Shown: positions 22,995 to 34,429 of the stretch, one piece after another
How the letters are laid out: each line of letters begins with the position of its first letter
Numbering within the stretch: the stretch's first letter is position 1
Origin: Nectonema munidae
Lineage: Eukaryota; Nematomorpha; Nectonematoida; Nectonematidae
Direction: 5' to 3'
Length of the DNA stretch: 64,000 bases
NCBI GenBank assembly: GCA_030549495.1
Contig: JAUIRK010000511.1
Span: forward strand, 842,001-906,000
The notes under the pieces: model-generated
Told to the model about the DNA's origin: nothing
The model's database searches: none
What the model saw: only the letters and a program-made list of their open reading frames with translations
Program-made: the position numbers and the translations under genes

Positions 22995-24695
22995 TCACTG
23001 TTCAGTGCCGGATTGGGTTTCGTAACCTCAAGGCACACTTTCAGATTGGCCTAAACTAAGCCCGTCAGAAGAAAAATTCAAAAGGGGGGGGGGGGGTTAC
23101 AAAAATTTTTCCGTAGAACAAAATCCATTTTTGAAACATTCGAATTTTCTCAAATAGATCGTCTAGGCTATTAGTTTTTCCAAAAAAATTTTTGAGAAAC
23201 TTTGATTTTTACCAAAATAAGCTAATCGAAAAAGTTGTTTTGATGTCTCTCCATAGTTACAGGCATGATATGAATTAATATAAATTTTAAAATATAAAAA
23301 AAAATTATTATTATTCCACAATTTAAAATTTTAGATTTTAGTATTACACATTTTCAAATTTTAACTTTTCTATTGATTTTATTTTAGCAAATTCATCTAT
23401 AATTGAGGTTGATTTCATCTAGATTCTAGAACCTCTCCTTCAATACACATAAGTGTCAGTTATTACCATTGCTCCTAGAACCGATAATCTCATTGCTTCC
23501 CCGAAGTGGTAAACCCCTTTCACAAAGAAATTTAATTGTTGCAACACAACGTGTAAGCACATTTTTCCAATAACTTTTTTGCTTGCAAATATTTTTGTAT
23601 AACTTTTCATCAATGCGGCCAGTAGCAGAAGAGCGGTCAGCTAGGGTCATAATAGTCAATATGTTTTGCGCTCGTTTCATGAACTTTCAAAGTTTGATTA
23701 ATATTTTTTCCAGTCATTCTCTTGATGTACATAATTTTTTACTTCTATCTGAAGAAAATAACATAATGGAAAACAAATAAACTAGTCCTGGGTGGAGAAT
23801 AAATAAGCAACTCACGATCGACAACCTCCCCATTTGGTAAAACGCATGAAAATGGCCTAGGATTAAGAAAGCGGTTCACCCTAAAATATTCCCGTTTGGT
23901 TTCTGGATATTCATTTGCTTTATTTCGAAAGTGGTCTATACCAGTACCAATGAGTACATCATGCATTTTCTCTGTTATGTTTTCCAGAAAACCAACATCA
24001 TTTGGTACAACTTGAATTGATTGTAAACTCTCAATGTCTGTACTGGTTGAAGTTTCTATATCATCATCATCATCAAAATCATGGCTATATTTTTTGTCCT
24101 GCTCAGTTTTAGGTTGAGAAAAAACAGGATGATAGTTTTTTAGACTTTCACTTCTGTTTTCAGCTTCTTTATCTTTATCAATAAACTTGTAAAATGAAGT
24201 TAATTTACGAGTTTTGACCTGAAGGAAGTCTTTTTCCCTTTTCTTCTTCGATTCTTGGACTCTTTCCCACCCACTTTTACGTTTTGACATGAAAAACAAT
24301 CCAAATTTTAAAAATGAAAACGATTTTCCATTTACTTACTTTCAAAACTAAAAAACAGGGCAGCGCCATTTTATTTAAGGATAGGTTTATCAAACAAATT
24401 TAATAGAAATATAAATAAAATATAATAAATTAATCAATTATTTTTTATTCAAATTTTTATATTTTTTTTCAATTAATTATTTAATTTTTAATTTTAAAAA
24501 ATATTCATTAAAATAAAATTAAAATCAATGAGATTATATCTCAATTCTTATATCCTTTAAATTTTCTGAACTAACTAAAAACAAACTAAAATTTTTTTCC
24601 ACATAACTGATCCTAAGAAAAGTGGCCTGTGATTTTTTCGTGGTCTCAAGGCGCATGCCTAGTTGCCTAATTGTTAATCCGGCTCTGTCACTGTT
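22995..24695 (-). mobile_element. hAT transposon with perfect 8-bp target duplication
   Basis: The element at 23003-24687 has ends CAGTGCCGGATT and, reversed, CAGAGCCGGATT. It is flanked by identical TCACTGTT at 22995-23002 and 24688-24695. It carries the N-terminal part of a ZMYM/TTF-type hAT transposase on the minus strand, so it is an internally deleted copy of about 1.69 kb. A G run lies at 23084-23097. It is inserted in the 3' coding part of a piggyBac and so is younger than that element. Confidence 0.85.
23456..24289 (-). pseudogene. hAT (ZMYM/TTF-type) transposase N-terminal part
   Basis: From ATG 24289 the minus strand reads MSKRKSGWERVQESKKKREK, a lysine-rich start, then an acidic linker with DDDDD. 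Next are EYPETKREYFRVNRFLNPRP, CVLPNGEVVDRELLIYSP and SLFVFHYVIFF, which resemble the F.R.LPNGE...R.WLvYS...slfCFpC blocks of this group. After a frame change come SDRSKKLCTSREWLEKILIK and RIDEKLYKNICKQKSYWKNV, VLTRCVATIKFLCERGLPLR and GSNEIIGSRSNGN. The catalytic DDE part and dimerisation domain are missing. Confidence 0.75.
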
Positions 24696-24974
24696 TATAA
24701 TTTTATGAATAAACTTCTTTTACAAGTTTTGTAATAATTTTTTTATAGGGGTCAATGACCCTTACTTGTTTAATTAAAGTTTAAATTTTATATTAAATGG
24801 GTATATAAATTCATTTAATTCGCGAATCAAAGTTATGCAAAATTATGAACTAACAAAGTCGTATTTTATAATGGAAAAAGAAAAGTCAAAAAGTTTCAGG
24901 AATTTTTAACGATAATTTTCATTCAGTCTTAAATATTGAAAAGGGGTCATTTGAGCCCTCTGGTAGTCCTATGG

Positions 24975-26440
24975 TTGAAAAGTAAATTTCTACAAAAGTA
25001 TTTTCAGTGTTGACTATCATTTTGAGAGTTTTATAATTTACCTATATTACTTGATGTTTTCCGACTAAGTGAAATTTATTCACTGCACGCAGACCTATAT
25101 ATTTAGGGTCTCCAAGATTCTTTATTTTTTCAGGAACCAAAGTGACGGAAAACGCGCGTTCACTCACATATAAATCATTATTGTGTGTAGTGTAGAGTAA
25201 GTTTATAAAGCATATTATTTACAATGAAAATTTATAATATAATATTTATGTATCAAATAAATTTATATTGTTTCATGCTGTTTAATGTAGTATATGCTAC
25301 AGTACGATTATGAAATTCATGAACTCACTGTTTCACTTAGGAAACACTAAAATCCTTAGACATTTCATGTTATGCCTAGGAATTTCATGAAATAACTAAA
25401 GTGTATTTCAGTAATTACATTAAATCCCAAGTGAGATTCACAATCCTACTGTATCATATAACTAAAAGAAAATTAATTTTAAAGTCGATCTTAATTTTCA
25501 TTTGCATAGCAGCAAAATATCACACGTTCATATTTTGTATCTTAATTAAAAATAGTTACACGCATCTTTTTTGCACAAATGATAAACGAACGCGCCATTT
25601 TTCATTTTTTCTCTTTTGATCATCTGATTTAAAACATTTTTCTTGTGACTGTGACAAATTTGTTCGATTGCTCTCTTTATCTTTGTAAAGTTAAATCCTC
25701 ATTTTTGATAAATAATAATTATTAATTAGTTATTTTAATAAACTTTGTGTATTGATGAAGTAGATTCAACGTTTAACAAATCAATATACTGCAACTTTTT
25801 TTCAATTTTTATAAATATATAGTAAAATTCGCGTAAGTTGACTTCGCAATATTTCAATATTCGTTTTGGTCCAACTTTTCAAAAATTTTCCGATCATATT
25901 CCACTTTCAATCATGCCAAATTTTTTGTTCAAATTGAAGATTCTTAAGTCCACATTTTTCCGAGTCCAACTTATTCTTTTTTGTCTTCACCCATTTGGTA
26001 CCAATGTTCCAAAAGGAAACGCACACGATCAGAGACCCGATCAATGGAAAACAAATTCTTCTCTACTCCTTGAAGTAGTAAATGTTAAAGCATGAAAGTT
26101 TATTACAACTTAGACCAATTGTCTGCCTTCTTTTTCAACCTGATTCTAAATATTCAAGCAGCCGATTTTCATTTATTCCAACTGATATCGCTCAACTTTA
26201 AATTTTGTAGTTCCAGATGATTTCTTTGTTTTTGTCAAAATACCATTTACGGAGGATTCAATAGATGAAGAGAAGGAGGACAGGTCAAATAAGTGAGCTA
26301 GCCAAATTAAAATATCCATAACTTGACTTATTGTTTTTCCACCATTCAAATGGACGCTTATTATTTTTTATATTCTCATACACAGTTAGTCAAATATTCT
26401 TTCATTTTAAATCGACAATTTTTGGCAGTTGTCTATTTTT
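24975..26440. other. AT-rich stretch; one possible transposon end at 25828
   Basis: Short frames at 25401-25619 and 25838-26095 lack recognisable features. The sequence AAAATTCGCGTAAGTTGACT near 25828, repeated in degraded form just after, resembles a DNA-transposon end, but I found no partner. Otherwise nothing was recognised. Confidence 0.35.
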
Positions 26441-26536
26441 GATTCTAAGGTCTTGTGTTCGATTCCGCATCAAGCCTACTTTTCTCATTGTTCGATACAA
26501 GCGACGCAATTGTGCCTTTTCGATGAAACACCCCAC
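26441..26536 (+). mobile_element. tRNA-derived SINE (family 2), 5'-truncated
   Basis: Contains TAAGGTCTTGTGTTCGATTC, CATCAAGCCTACTTTTCTCA, TTGTTCGATACAAGCGACGC and the GTGCCTTTTCGATGAAACAC end. The full copy at 39013-39148 has the same blocks in order. The 5' half with AAGGTTGGTTAGGTACT is missing. Confidence 0.75.
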
Positions 26537-27286
26537 TGTACCTTTTACCTTTGCACAATACTACTATTTAATTTATTATATTTATAAAAAAATTTCACGA
26601 GAAAGTCTAAATCTAAATAATTTTCAAATTTTTAACGCCATCTATCATCATCAAAACAAATATTAAATAGAAAATATTTAATGTATAAATAAATCGAAGT
26701 AGTGAGGTGGGATATCTGTTCATATTCCTTGCTACGCCACTGAATGTATAACATTCAAGAAAAATTTTAAATTGCTCTCCTATGGCATAAATATTTTCGT
26801 ATTCCTTCTATGGATTAAGCGGAATAAAATCATTAAGAGAGGAAACAATAAGCTAATTAGGGAAGTAAGAATAATCTGTTCTCTCATTAAATTGCCTTTT
26901 TTTTAAGAACATATGACTATAATTATGCCTTGTCCATCCACATTTACATCTGATCTGGAAAGAAAGCCTTGCTTGTATTTATCATTCATTTCCCTTTATG
27001 TTGTTCTCTTGTTGTAATGGACAGACTTGAAAAATGTAAGATGTCTGAAGTTAAACACCTGTTCATTTTAAATAGAAATGTCTTGATTGACAGGTCAAAG
27101 ACTTGTGTGATTGGTCTAAGACAGAGAGCTCATCATAGCCGTTATTACATTTTCTTACGCATGTTTAAATACATTTACGTTAAAAATTAAGATTTTTAGG
27201 AATTTTATTATCTGCTAAAAAGACTGCCTTTGAATCTTGTCTTTGTTGTTTTATGCATTGCCCATTTTGCTTTACCATGCGCCGCC
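26537..27286. other. Spacer, nothing recognised
   Basis: No open frame or repeat end with support was seen here. Confidence 0.4.
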
Positions 27287-27392
27287 TCCCGTTAACGACC
27301 AGAATAATCAGACGATATCTAATGTAAAGCAGAAGATTTGTATTAAAGAGCTTTGATAAACGCAGACGATTTTATTTTTGTAAAGTCGACTA
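27287..27392 (-). mobile_element. TTAA MITE, family B, truncated
   Basis: Matches the reverse complement of 33273-33391 through AATAATCAGACGATATCTAA, TGTAAAGCAGAAGATTTGTA and GATAAACGCAGACGATTTTA to GTAAAGTCGAC. The palindromic end and its TTAA are lost after 27392, and the other end is altered (CCGTTAACGACC). Confidence 0.75.
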
Positions 27393-28356
27393 TAGTTTTT
27401 TCCATCCCTGCCCGCCTTTTTGCTTTTGTAATTTTTGGTACGATCTTTACGTACGCTTCTGCAGATGAACTTTTCGATCTGTACACTAAGTGTTCCTTTC
27501 AACGAAGTTTGCGATCCAATCAGCATTTGCTGCTTTCAATGACCATGAGAGAGGAGAGAGAGTATTCTCCTCTTCTGTGTTTTATTTATGTGCGATAATT
27601 GTCATATGCTTTGTTGCTTTCTTTTTTACGTCACTTTTATATTGAACTTGTTTATAATGACACTGCCGCATCTCTTGTTGCTTCAAGAGAAGGTACATTA
27701 TTTTTAGAAATTGATGAACTGAAGAACTCTTGAAAGATGTGATGATGCTTATATATATAGAATAGAATACAACCTACACACGTGGCGCCAATGTGAATTG
27801 ACAATATAAAATGCGTGTGCGTGACATTGCATGTTTTATGTGTGCTTGTGAGTGTGCTGCACATTTTACAAAAAGAGTCAAGCACCTCTAATCAACTTTC
27901 TCTCTCTATCTGGAACAAAAGTTCTTGCAAACAAAAAAATCAATTCAATAATGTTCATCTAAATCAGAAAAAGAGGCAAATCATCCTGTCTAAATCATGA
28001 TTTTTGATCTTAGACATTTTATCATGATAAAATATATTTTTTTCTTCTAAATCATGTAAAATACTTTACTTTCACTAGAACAAATTTCGCGGATTATGTT
28101 TCACAAACAAATTTGCGAACAAATATTGCTAAAATTTTATTTAGCACTCAATATCGAAATGTGATTTTTAATTTTATATATGAAACATAAAACTTGAAAC
28201 TCTGGAAATTAAGTTTACCGAATTTAAAATTTCGCAAAAGTTTTGTGTTTTCTTATCCTTGAAAATCTTACATTTCACTTAACCCTCAATTTCATAAAGT
28301 GAATGAATGAATATTTAATTACAACAGTGACACTGACCTCTTAAGATCGAACAATC
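27393..28356. other. Spacer, nothing recognised
   Basis: Short frames on both strands (for example 27353-27598 and 27652-27885) show no family features; the first begins inside the MITE. Confidence 0.4.
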
Positions 28357-28490
28357 TTAACCCATTTAAGACCAAGCAAAGCAATATCTAAAAAAACGCA
28401 GACGATTTATATTCAAAGTCATTGAAAAAAGCAGACGAAGATGAAATTACTTATGTTCCAAAATAGGAACATTTGTCGTAAATGGGTTAT
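28357..28490 (-). mobile_element. TTAA MITE, family A, copy 1
   Basis: TTAA at 28357-28360, then CCCATTTAAGACC; the right end is GTCGTAAATGGG before TTAT. The inside carries CGCAGACGATTTATATTC and GCAGACGAAGATG. The outermost CAGACGAT box is reduced by a small deletion (AAGCAATATCT, where other copies have AAGCAGACGATATCT). The palindrome arms near the right end read ATGTTCC and GGAACAT. Confidence 0.9.
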
Positions 28491-30322
28491 TAAAGTGGAT
28501 TCAATTCAAAAAAGGCCTTTTCTTTCATTTTTAATTCTATTTTCCTTTCGCGAATTTCAAACGAATTTTTTCGTATGAATTAAGAACTGAAAAAGGCTTC
28601 ACTGTGTTTCCTACACGTCAATACGTACACACATACGTTTTCTCCTTATCACAAAATCCTTCACTCGATGTATTATGTCGTCTATCTATATCTCTCTATT
28701 CTGTATCTATTATGTGTTGGGAAAAGAGATAAGGTGCTTTAAAGGTGTTTATTCTTCTTCTTTATAATATTTTCTGTATATAATGAGCTTTTGTCAACGT
28801 AGATGATGTATCATCTCCCTGCTTTTTCACACTAACCAAACATTTCCTTTGTGTAAACGAGGTTTTTCTGTTTTAGATTCCCATTGGATTGGAACTGATA
28901 CTCATTTTTAAAAAAGAAACTTAATCAATTATAAACTTTAAAAGATTTATATTCTAGACATTTTTATAAAAAAAAAGTTTTATTTTCTATCCCATGGGCA
29001 ATAATAACTAAACATATATGAAACATTTCAAATTTCAATATTTTCACATCAAAAGCCTCGCAAAATACTAAAATCTAATTGATTCTTAGTGAATGTTTCA
29101 TTCCTATATTTTTTATTGTCAGTATTCATGCTAGGGAAGAATCAGAATAGGGTTTAAAAACCCATATCCAATGATTTGGATGCGATCACTGGATTCAGAT
29201 CATATGCCGACAAAATGTTCTTGCACTAGCCTATTTATGATTTGACAGATTTTCTATGATTTTGTAAGTGTTTAAGAATAAATAATGCTTAGTTTGAATA
29301 TAAAAAAGTGGGAAAGGTTTATTTTTTAACTTTATAAATGTCTGCTATCAACGTTTTTTAAATGGAAAGCAATTGGTATTTATGTAGATAACTGCTATTA
29401 ACAAAATTCATGCTATTTCATAAATCTTAAAAATATTGTTGTAGTTCGTTGAAAAAATGAATACCCGAATTATTGCACCAGTTTAACTCAACGCAAAGAG
29501 TTCAAAAAATGATGAATTTTAACCATCCTGGCTATTCTACTCTTGGAAGTCGATTTATCGAGGTGCTCCAAACAGGTGAGAGTATTGAAAATCATCTCTC
29601 TACATCTGCAATTTGTACCAGAGTCTGATAAATGCTTAAACCTGCATTTGGAAAAACCATGCCGTACAAAGTTTTTTTACTGGATTTTTTAGGCAGACGA
29701 GCCAAAGTAGCCGTAGACAAGTTTTCATCCTATCCCATTTTAAGCACATGAATTTTGGACGCGATTCTGAAAAAGAAAAGGCTTCATAGCTTGTGCATTA
29801 TTGCCAAAATCTTTCCTTGTGTTTCGTTTTTTTTTGGAAATATATCACAGCTTCTTCTTCTTCTGTTTTACGCTCCCTTTTGCAATTTTTTAGATTGCTA
29901 ACATTTTTTTAAATAACAATTAAAAAATATATAGGAAAAGCACAAAAACCAAAAATATTAGTTTTCATAATGCTGCTTTGAGGATGTGCCCGTGGTATGT
30001 GCAGAAGAACCGAGCATGGGCACACGCGTCTTGAAGGTTGAAGGGAAATGGCTGGTGTATGATGAAAATTCAAAACATTCAAATAATAACCGACATTTGT
30101 TTGGATATCAATTTTCAAATTTTTTAATATTTTTTATGCAAATTTTTTGTTTTTGTTTAAATGTTATATTTTTGGAATTTTTTACTTCACTAATGTAAGA
30201 ATGTTTTGAAGAAAGCTTTGTTCTATTATTTAAAGTACAAAAGAGAGATACCTTACCACACTCAATTTTATTTTTTCAAAAATAGCGATAAACATACATA
30301 TTTTGACGAGTAAATCAATCAT
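28491..30322. other. Spacer upstream of the kinase gene, nothing recognised
   Basis: No supported coding frame, RNA gene or repeat end. Short frames on both strands near 29909-30198 overlap each other and lack features. Untranslated exons of the kinase gene could lie here but cannot be seen from sequence alone. Confidence 0.35.
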
Positions 30323-30420
30323 TGTCCTTTGAAGAGAAGAATTTTGAAGTCTAATCTTCTGCTTTTTTTTTTTCGAATTTTGTTTTTAAAGCAAACGATT
30401 TCCATTTTATTGACAAATGG
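30323..30420 (+). mobile_element. TTAA MITE, family C, decayed copy
   Basis: TCCTTTGAAGAGAAGAATTT, TGAAGTCTAATCTTCTGC and CGAATTTTGTTTTTAAAGC..ACGATT follow the order of 20930-21048 (TCCTTTGAGGACCAGAATTT, TGAAGAATAATCGTCTGC). The right end is not recognisable. Confidence 0.55.
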
Positions 30421-30667
30421 TCATCGGCATCGACCACAAAATTGGAATTGCTGCATCCCTAATGCACACTGTTCTGTGAATATAAGGCAAACCATTGCTA
30501 CAAACTGAAAAGTTTACGCTTTTCTAAAGGACAAAGAACATATGGCTGCTGTCCAAAATTTTTAATCGCCTCATCACCAGAAATCGAATTAAGGATTTGT
30601 GGTTCTTATCCTTCGCTCGTCGCTGTTGAAAATTTGTGCAGGTTTTCAACATAAATCCCAGAGTCTT

Positions 30668-30722
30668 AAAATTTTTTTAATAAAAATTTTTTTAATAAAA
30701 ATTTTTTTAATAAAAATTTTTT
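30668..30722. repeat. Short tandem repeat
   Basis: Three to four copies of a 17-base unit of the form AAAAATTTTTTTAATAA. Low-complexity sequence. Confidence 0.85.
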
Positions 30723-30923
30723 TGCTTTTAAAGCTTCTGAGAAATTAGAGACTTATTTTTTTGAAAAAAATATACCCCTTGTGCCACCCCATTAAAATTT
30801 TTTTTTAACTTCCTCCATATGTTTGCAACTATGAGATTATATCTTATCAACCTGCATTAATGGCGCCGTTAAAAATGAATGAATTTCGTTAACTTGGCCC
30901 CTACTTTCTGAACGGTACCGATT

Positions 30924-31381
30924 AAAAATCTCCGCTACCAAAATCTTCGCTAACCAAAATTTCCGCTAACCAAAAAAATAGTCAATTCTTTTAATGCCGG
31001 CAACTTTCGTGTTTCTCAACCAAATTTATCACGCGATAGAGCAAGTGAAAGCTCAAGTTATGAACTTTAAGACTGTGTATCTTTATTTGAAGTAAAATTT
31101 AAACCTGTAAAAAATCATTCCAGCTCTATTAATTGAGCTAAGGATATGTCTTTTGTGATCTCTGAATGTAAAACTCTGTGAATGTAAACGAATTTTAGTT
31201 TTTTACATTTTCAGCATCAATAAATAAAAAAAAAGAAATATCAAAAAATCGAGTTATGCATTTCGAATCGTTCATCTTGCTTTAGTAATGTTGAGTTTTT
31301 AAAATTTTCGTCCCAGAAAAACATGGATTTTTAATATAATTAGGCATAATTTTGGTAGCGATTTTGGTTAGCGGAGATTTT
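30924..31381. mobile_element. Inverted-repeat element just upstream of the kinase start codon
   Basis: Left arm 30924-30960 reads AAAATCTCCGCTACC followed by AAAATCTTCGCTAACC. The right arm (31349-31381), reversed, reads AAAATCTCCGCTAACC then AAAATCGCTACC. The arms are about 33 bp and enclose about 390 bp without coding text. A third CCGCTAACCAAAA block follows the left arm. The element ends 160 bases before the ATG at 31541, so it lies in the promoter or 5' untranslated region. Superfamily unknown. Confidence 0.65.
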
Positions 31382-31540
31382 GACTTGTATTCTTCTGAGA
31401 GTGATGGAAGTTTTTATCGGGACAATATTTGTCATTCTCTCTCTCTTTTAAGATGCATAGAATAGACCACTTCCCATGCTATCTATCCGCTGACAATATC
31501 CTCCTCTCCTTATAACACACGCTTTACGCAGAAAAGGGAA

Positions 31541-31745
31541 ATGTCGTTCAAGAAGATTAAGCGAAAGTTTTCTGATGCCTTTCAAAAGAGAATCTCTCAG
31601 ATGAAATCTTTGTGCGATGGAATCTCCAATCTGAGCGCGACAAATGATGCTGATGTCAGCATTCCATCCACTCTCCATCCCACCACGCAAATGATGGAGG
31701 AGTGTCAAGAGAATATCAAGAGAGAATCTTTTACCCTTCATCAAA
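31541..31745 (+). CDS. PCTAIRE-type cyclin-dependent kinase, coding exon 1
   Basis: First coding exon of the one host gene recognised here, a CDK16/17/18-group kinase. In other animals these kinases bind cyclin Y at membranes. ATG 31541 lies in a purine-rich context (GGGAAATGT), with an in-frame stop upstream at 31463. The first residues MSFKKIKRKFSDAFQKRISQ resemble the MKKFKRRLSLTLRG start of vertebrate CDK17. The exon gives residues 1-68 and ends in phase 1 at a GTGAGT donor (31746); the split codon A|AA is completed by exon 2. No promoter element is identified; an inverted-repeat element lies 160 bases upstream. Assembled from ten exons the protein would be about 620 residues, longer than the usual 500 because of the N-terminus. 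Confidence 0.75.
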
Positions 31746-32490
31746 GTGAGTTCCTGAATTTTAAATTTTCTATTGATCAGATAGGCATATTAGAGATGGA
31801 AATTTTGCCTTGTTAAATATTTACATATTTCTTGGTTAATTAGTCAACAACTCTATCATTTGGTTCATTTTTTAACTAACAATGCTGCTGGGTACTTCGA
31901 GTAGTTCTATTGGTTGATGGTTGTCAATTATCCGTTAATTTAGTAGCTAATAATATTATCTTTACGCCTAAAAATAAAATTTGTTTTATTTCAATAGTAT
32001 ATATACTATATAAAAATTGTCGTTTTTTGCCTCATTTATTAAAATGTCCTCTTTTTCTCACAATAAAACGTCCTCGACCTAAAGTTAGATCAGGGGTCCT
32101 CAAAGCCATCTATTTGAAAAAATAAATCCGAACACTTAATCAATATTCGAAGTTCTAATAAAATAGTTATCATTATTAATGTTTTTGATGTATAGAACTA
32201 TTGAAACACTTTCTGCACAAAACTAATGCAGTAAACAATATGATATGCAAGTTATGATCTAGGTTTTCGATTTCAAGAAGCGGGAAAATCCCCCAGAAAG
32301 AAAAAATCAGAGAGGCGCTTCACACACTCTTTGCCATATCTAAAATTTTTATAAAAAATTGTGGCGTTGTGAAAATAAACTTATTCTTTGTGTAAGAAAG
32401 ATTTGTACCAAGTTTTTTAAATTATATTTTTGTATCATTGTGTACATATATACTAACTTTTGTCAATTAAAAACTTACAACTAAATATCT

Positions 32491-32546
32491 TGGCAAAGCG
32501 CAGAGCGATATATAATTCCTCTGTAGTTTTGCTCAGCTCTATATTT
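32491..32546 (+). repeat. Short dispersed repeat, partner of 423-478
   Basis: ATCTTGGCAAAGCGCAGAGC and TTTTGCTCAGCTC correspond block by block to 423-478. It is directly followed by a family 2 SINE. Confidence 0.5.
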
Positions 32547-32562
32547 GCCCCCATCCTCACCA

Positions 32563-32655
32563 AGGGCGTGAGTAAGGTTGGTTAGATACTGGGGTTCGAT
32601 AACTCAAGGTCTCGGTTTCGATTCCACATCAAGCCTACTTTTTTCATAGTTCTTC
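32563..32655 (+). mobile_element. tRNA-derived SINE (family 2), 3'-truncated
   Basis: GGGCGTGAGTAAGGTTGGTT, AGATACTGGGGTTCGATAAC, a B box GGTTTCGATTCC and CATCAAGCCTACTTTTTTCA match the copy at 39013-39148. It lacks the last third of that copy. Confidence 0.8.
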
Positions 32656-33268
32656 AATACAGTAAAACAAAAAAATCATTTTCAATAAGCTAATTAAGGT
32701 ATTAGAAATGTTATGCTTTGTACAGAACTAAAATTTGGTCGAGCTATAAATAAAATAAATAGGCCATCAAGTATGTGCGAGTAGTACACGCGGTGTATCT
32801 TCGAATGAAAATGCCGTCAATTCTTATTCATTCTATGATGTTGATTGACTGATTTTTATTTGAGTCTCACTTTTTATATAGTTTGTTGTGAGAGAAGGAT
32901 CTTTTGATTGCATTTTTCTTTCATGATCGTCATGAAAATATTTATATTTTGAAGATTGAAATCAATTATTATTCATTATGACCTTGACCATGAACAATGA
33001 ATAAATCATCTTACCTCCTTTGACATTGCATTTTCACAACGTACACGCTACCACAAATCGACAAGTCATATCTTTTATTTATTTTTTCCACCAAAGTCAT
33101 CTCCCATTCTGATGTTTGGATTTTTGTGATGTTTTTTTTCGGCAAACAAATGTCTTTATACTTTTTTCTTATTGGATGATTCAAAGATATGAAAGAATGA
33201 TGAAGTAATTTGATATAATGGAAACAAGTTTGAGTTTGTAAAATGTTGGCCTAAATATATGATGGCTA

Positions 33269-33395
33269 TTAACCGGTTATCGACATATGTCGACTTTACA
33301 AAAATAAAATCGTCTGCGTTTATCAATCCTTTTTAATACAAATCTTCTGCTTTACATTAGATATCGTCTGATTATTGTGGCTGATAACGGATTAA
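33269..33395 (+). mobile_element. TTAA MITE, family B, complete
   Basis: TTAA at both ends (33269-33272 and 33392-33395). Left end CCGGTTAT is followed at once by the palindrome CGACATATGTCG. Then come three boxes: CGTCTGC, CTTCTGC and CGTCTG, separated by 26 and 14 bases. The right end is GATAACGGA. The box spacing is nearly that of family A although the terminal repeats differ. Confidence 0.85.
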
Positions 33396-33743
33396 CTAGA
33401 CCTTATGATAGCCGTCAGACGCCTCCTTATCATTTGAAGCTAGCAATGAATTTTACTAATTGAATTTGAGTATTGAATGTGCTTATTAGATAAAATCTTC
33501 CGGATAATTACCCAATAAGCTGGTTGAAAATGCATTAATGTATGAACCTATCTTTGGCATTTCCAAAATATCCAATAGAAAGCTTAATCTCTTTATTTAT
33601 TTTTATTGAATTGAATTTGATGTTAAGCTTTTCTCCTGCTGATTCTAATTGGATATGGATAGCAAGCCAAAGTAGCAGCCCAAGTCTCGTCAAACGATTT
33701 TAGCGATTCTTTTATTTGCTATAATTTAAACTATTTTCCTTAG

Positions 33744-34225
33744 AACTCCACACTTCAGTGCATAAAGCTCAGGGCGAAAGACAAGAATCCAATCACATAA
33801 ACCATCAGAAATTGGCCTCTGACGCTGAGAGCGAACGCTACTCTGGAACAAGCGAGGAACAAACTTCCGGAACAAACATCACACCACCTTTCTCCAATTC
33901 GGAATCGATCACAACAAAAGCATCATCCAAATCCCACGATCCCTTGGACTTGGCGGAAGGAGGAGGAGAGTGTGGTGTTTATAGAGGGAACCATGTCTCT
34001 ACCACTAGTCAAAGCTTGGTGGGTGGAGGAAGTGGGTGTAGTTTGTCCATGGTGAAGATGCGTTCAAAGTCTAAGAAGAGAGCCGCTCGCCTGTCTAAAG
34101 CTTCCTACGAGTTACAACATCCCATAAACAAATCAAACGCCTCTCCTTCGTTATCTTCTCCCAATGACATTTGTTCTTCTTCATCTCCTTCGAGGAACCA
34201 ATTAAATCCATTTAAAGCTTCCTAT
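33744..34225 (+). CDS. PCTAIRE-type kinase, coding exon 2 (N-terminal region)
   Basis: Residues 69-229. Acceptor TTTTCCTTAG and donor TAT|GTAAGT are both strong; the exon starts with the AA that completes the codon of exon 1 and ends in phase 0. Residues about 91-112 (KLASDAESERYSGTSEEQTS) match the LKMGSDGESDQASGTSSDEV segment conserved in vertebrate PCTAIRE kinases. The rest is serine- and glycine-rich low-complexity sequence with a basic patch MRSKSKKRAARLSKASYE, likely disordered. No catalytic residues are here. The match to the conserved N-terminal segment is what ties this exon to the kinase rather than to a separate gene. Confidence 0.8.
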
Positions 34226-34429
34226 GTAAGTATCCTATATTTTAATTAATACTACTTATTTTGGCGCTTACCTTTCTACATTCTGTATTTACTTAAAAAA
34301 CGCTCTTCATTTTAGAAGACAATGATAAACATATATTCCCCACGGCCCTGGATTGGAAAAATCCCAAACTAGCTTCCATTTTTCTTTTTATGAAAACTTG
34401 TTAGTTTACTCAGGGCTACAGTTTCAATG

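Larger units (their letters stand above)
21301..24974 (+). mobile_element. Decayed piggyBac element with a nested hAT
   Basis: Left end: TTAA at 21297-21300 followed by CCATTTGATTACCAAG. Right end: CTCTGGTAGTCCTATGG ending at 24974 followed by TTGA. Reversed, the right end reads CCATAGGACTACCAGAG, an imperfect partner of the left. Near the right end is a GGGTCAATGACCC palindrome (about 24748-24762). Degraded transposase text fills 21714-22990. The nested hAT at 23003-24687 interrupts the 3' part of the coding region. Without it the element is about 2.0 kb. Confidence 0.7.
31746..33743 (+). other. Kinase intron 1
   Basis: Begins GTGAGT and ends TTTTCCTTAG. Holds a short dispersed repeat (32491-32546), a SINE of family 2 (32563-32655) and a TTAA MITE of family B (33269-33395). 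The remainder has no recognisable gene. Confidence 0.7.
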
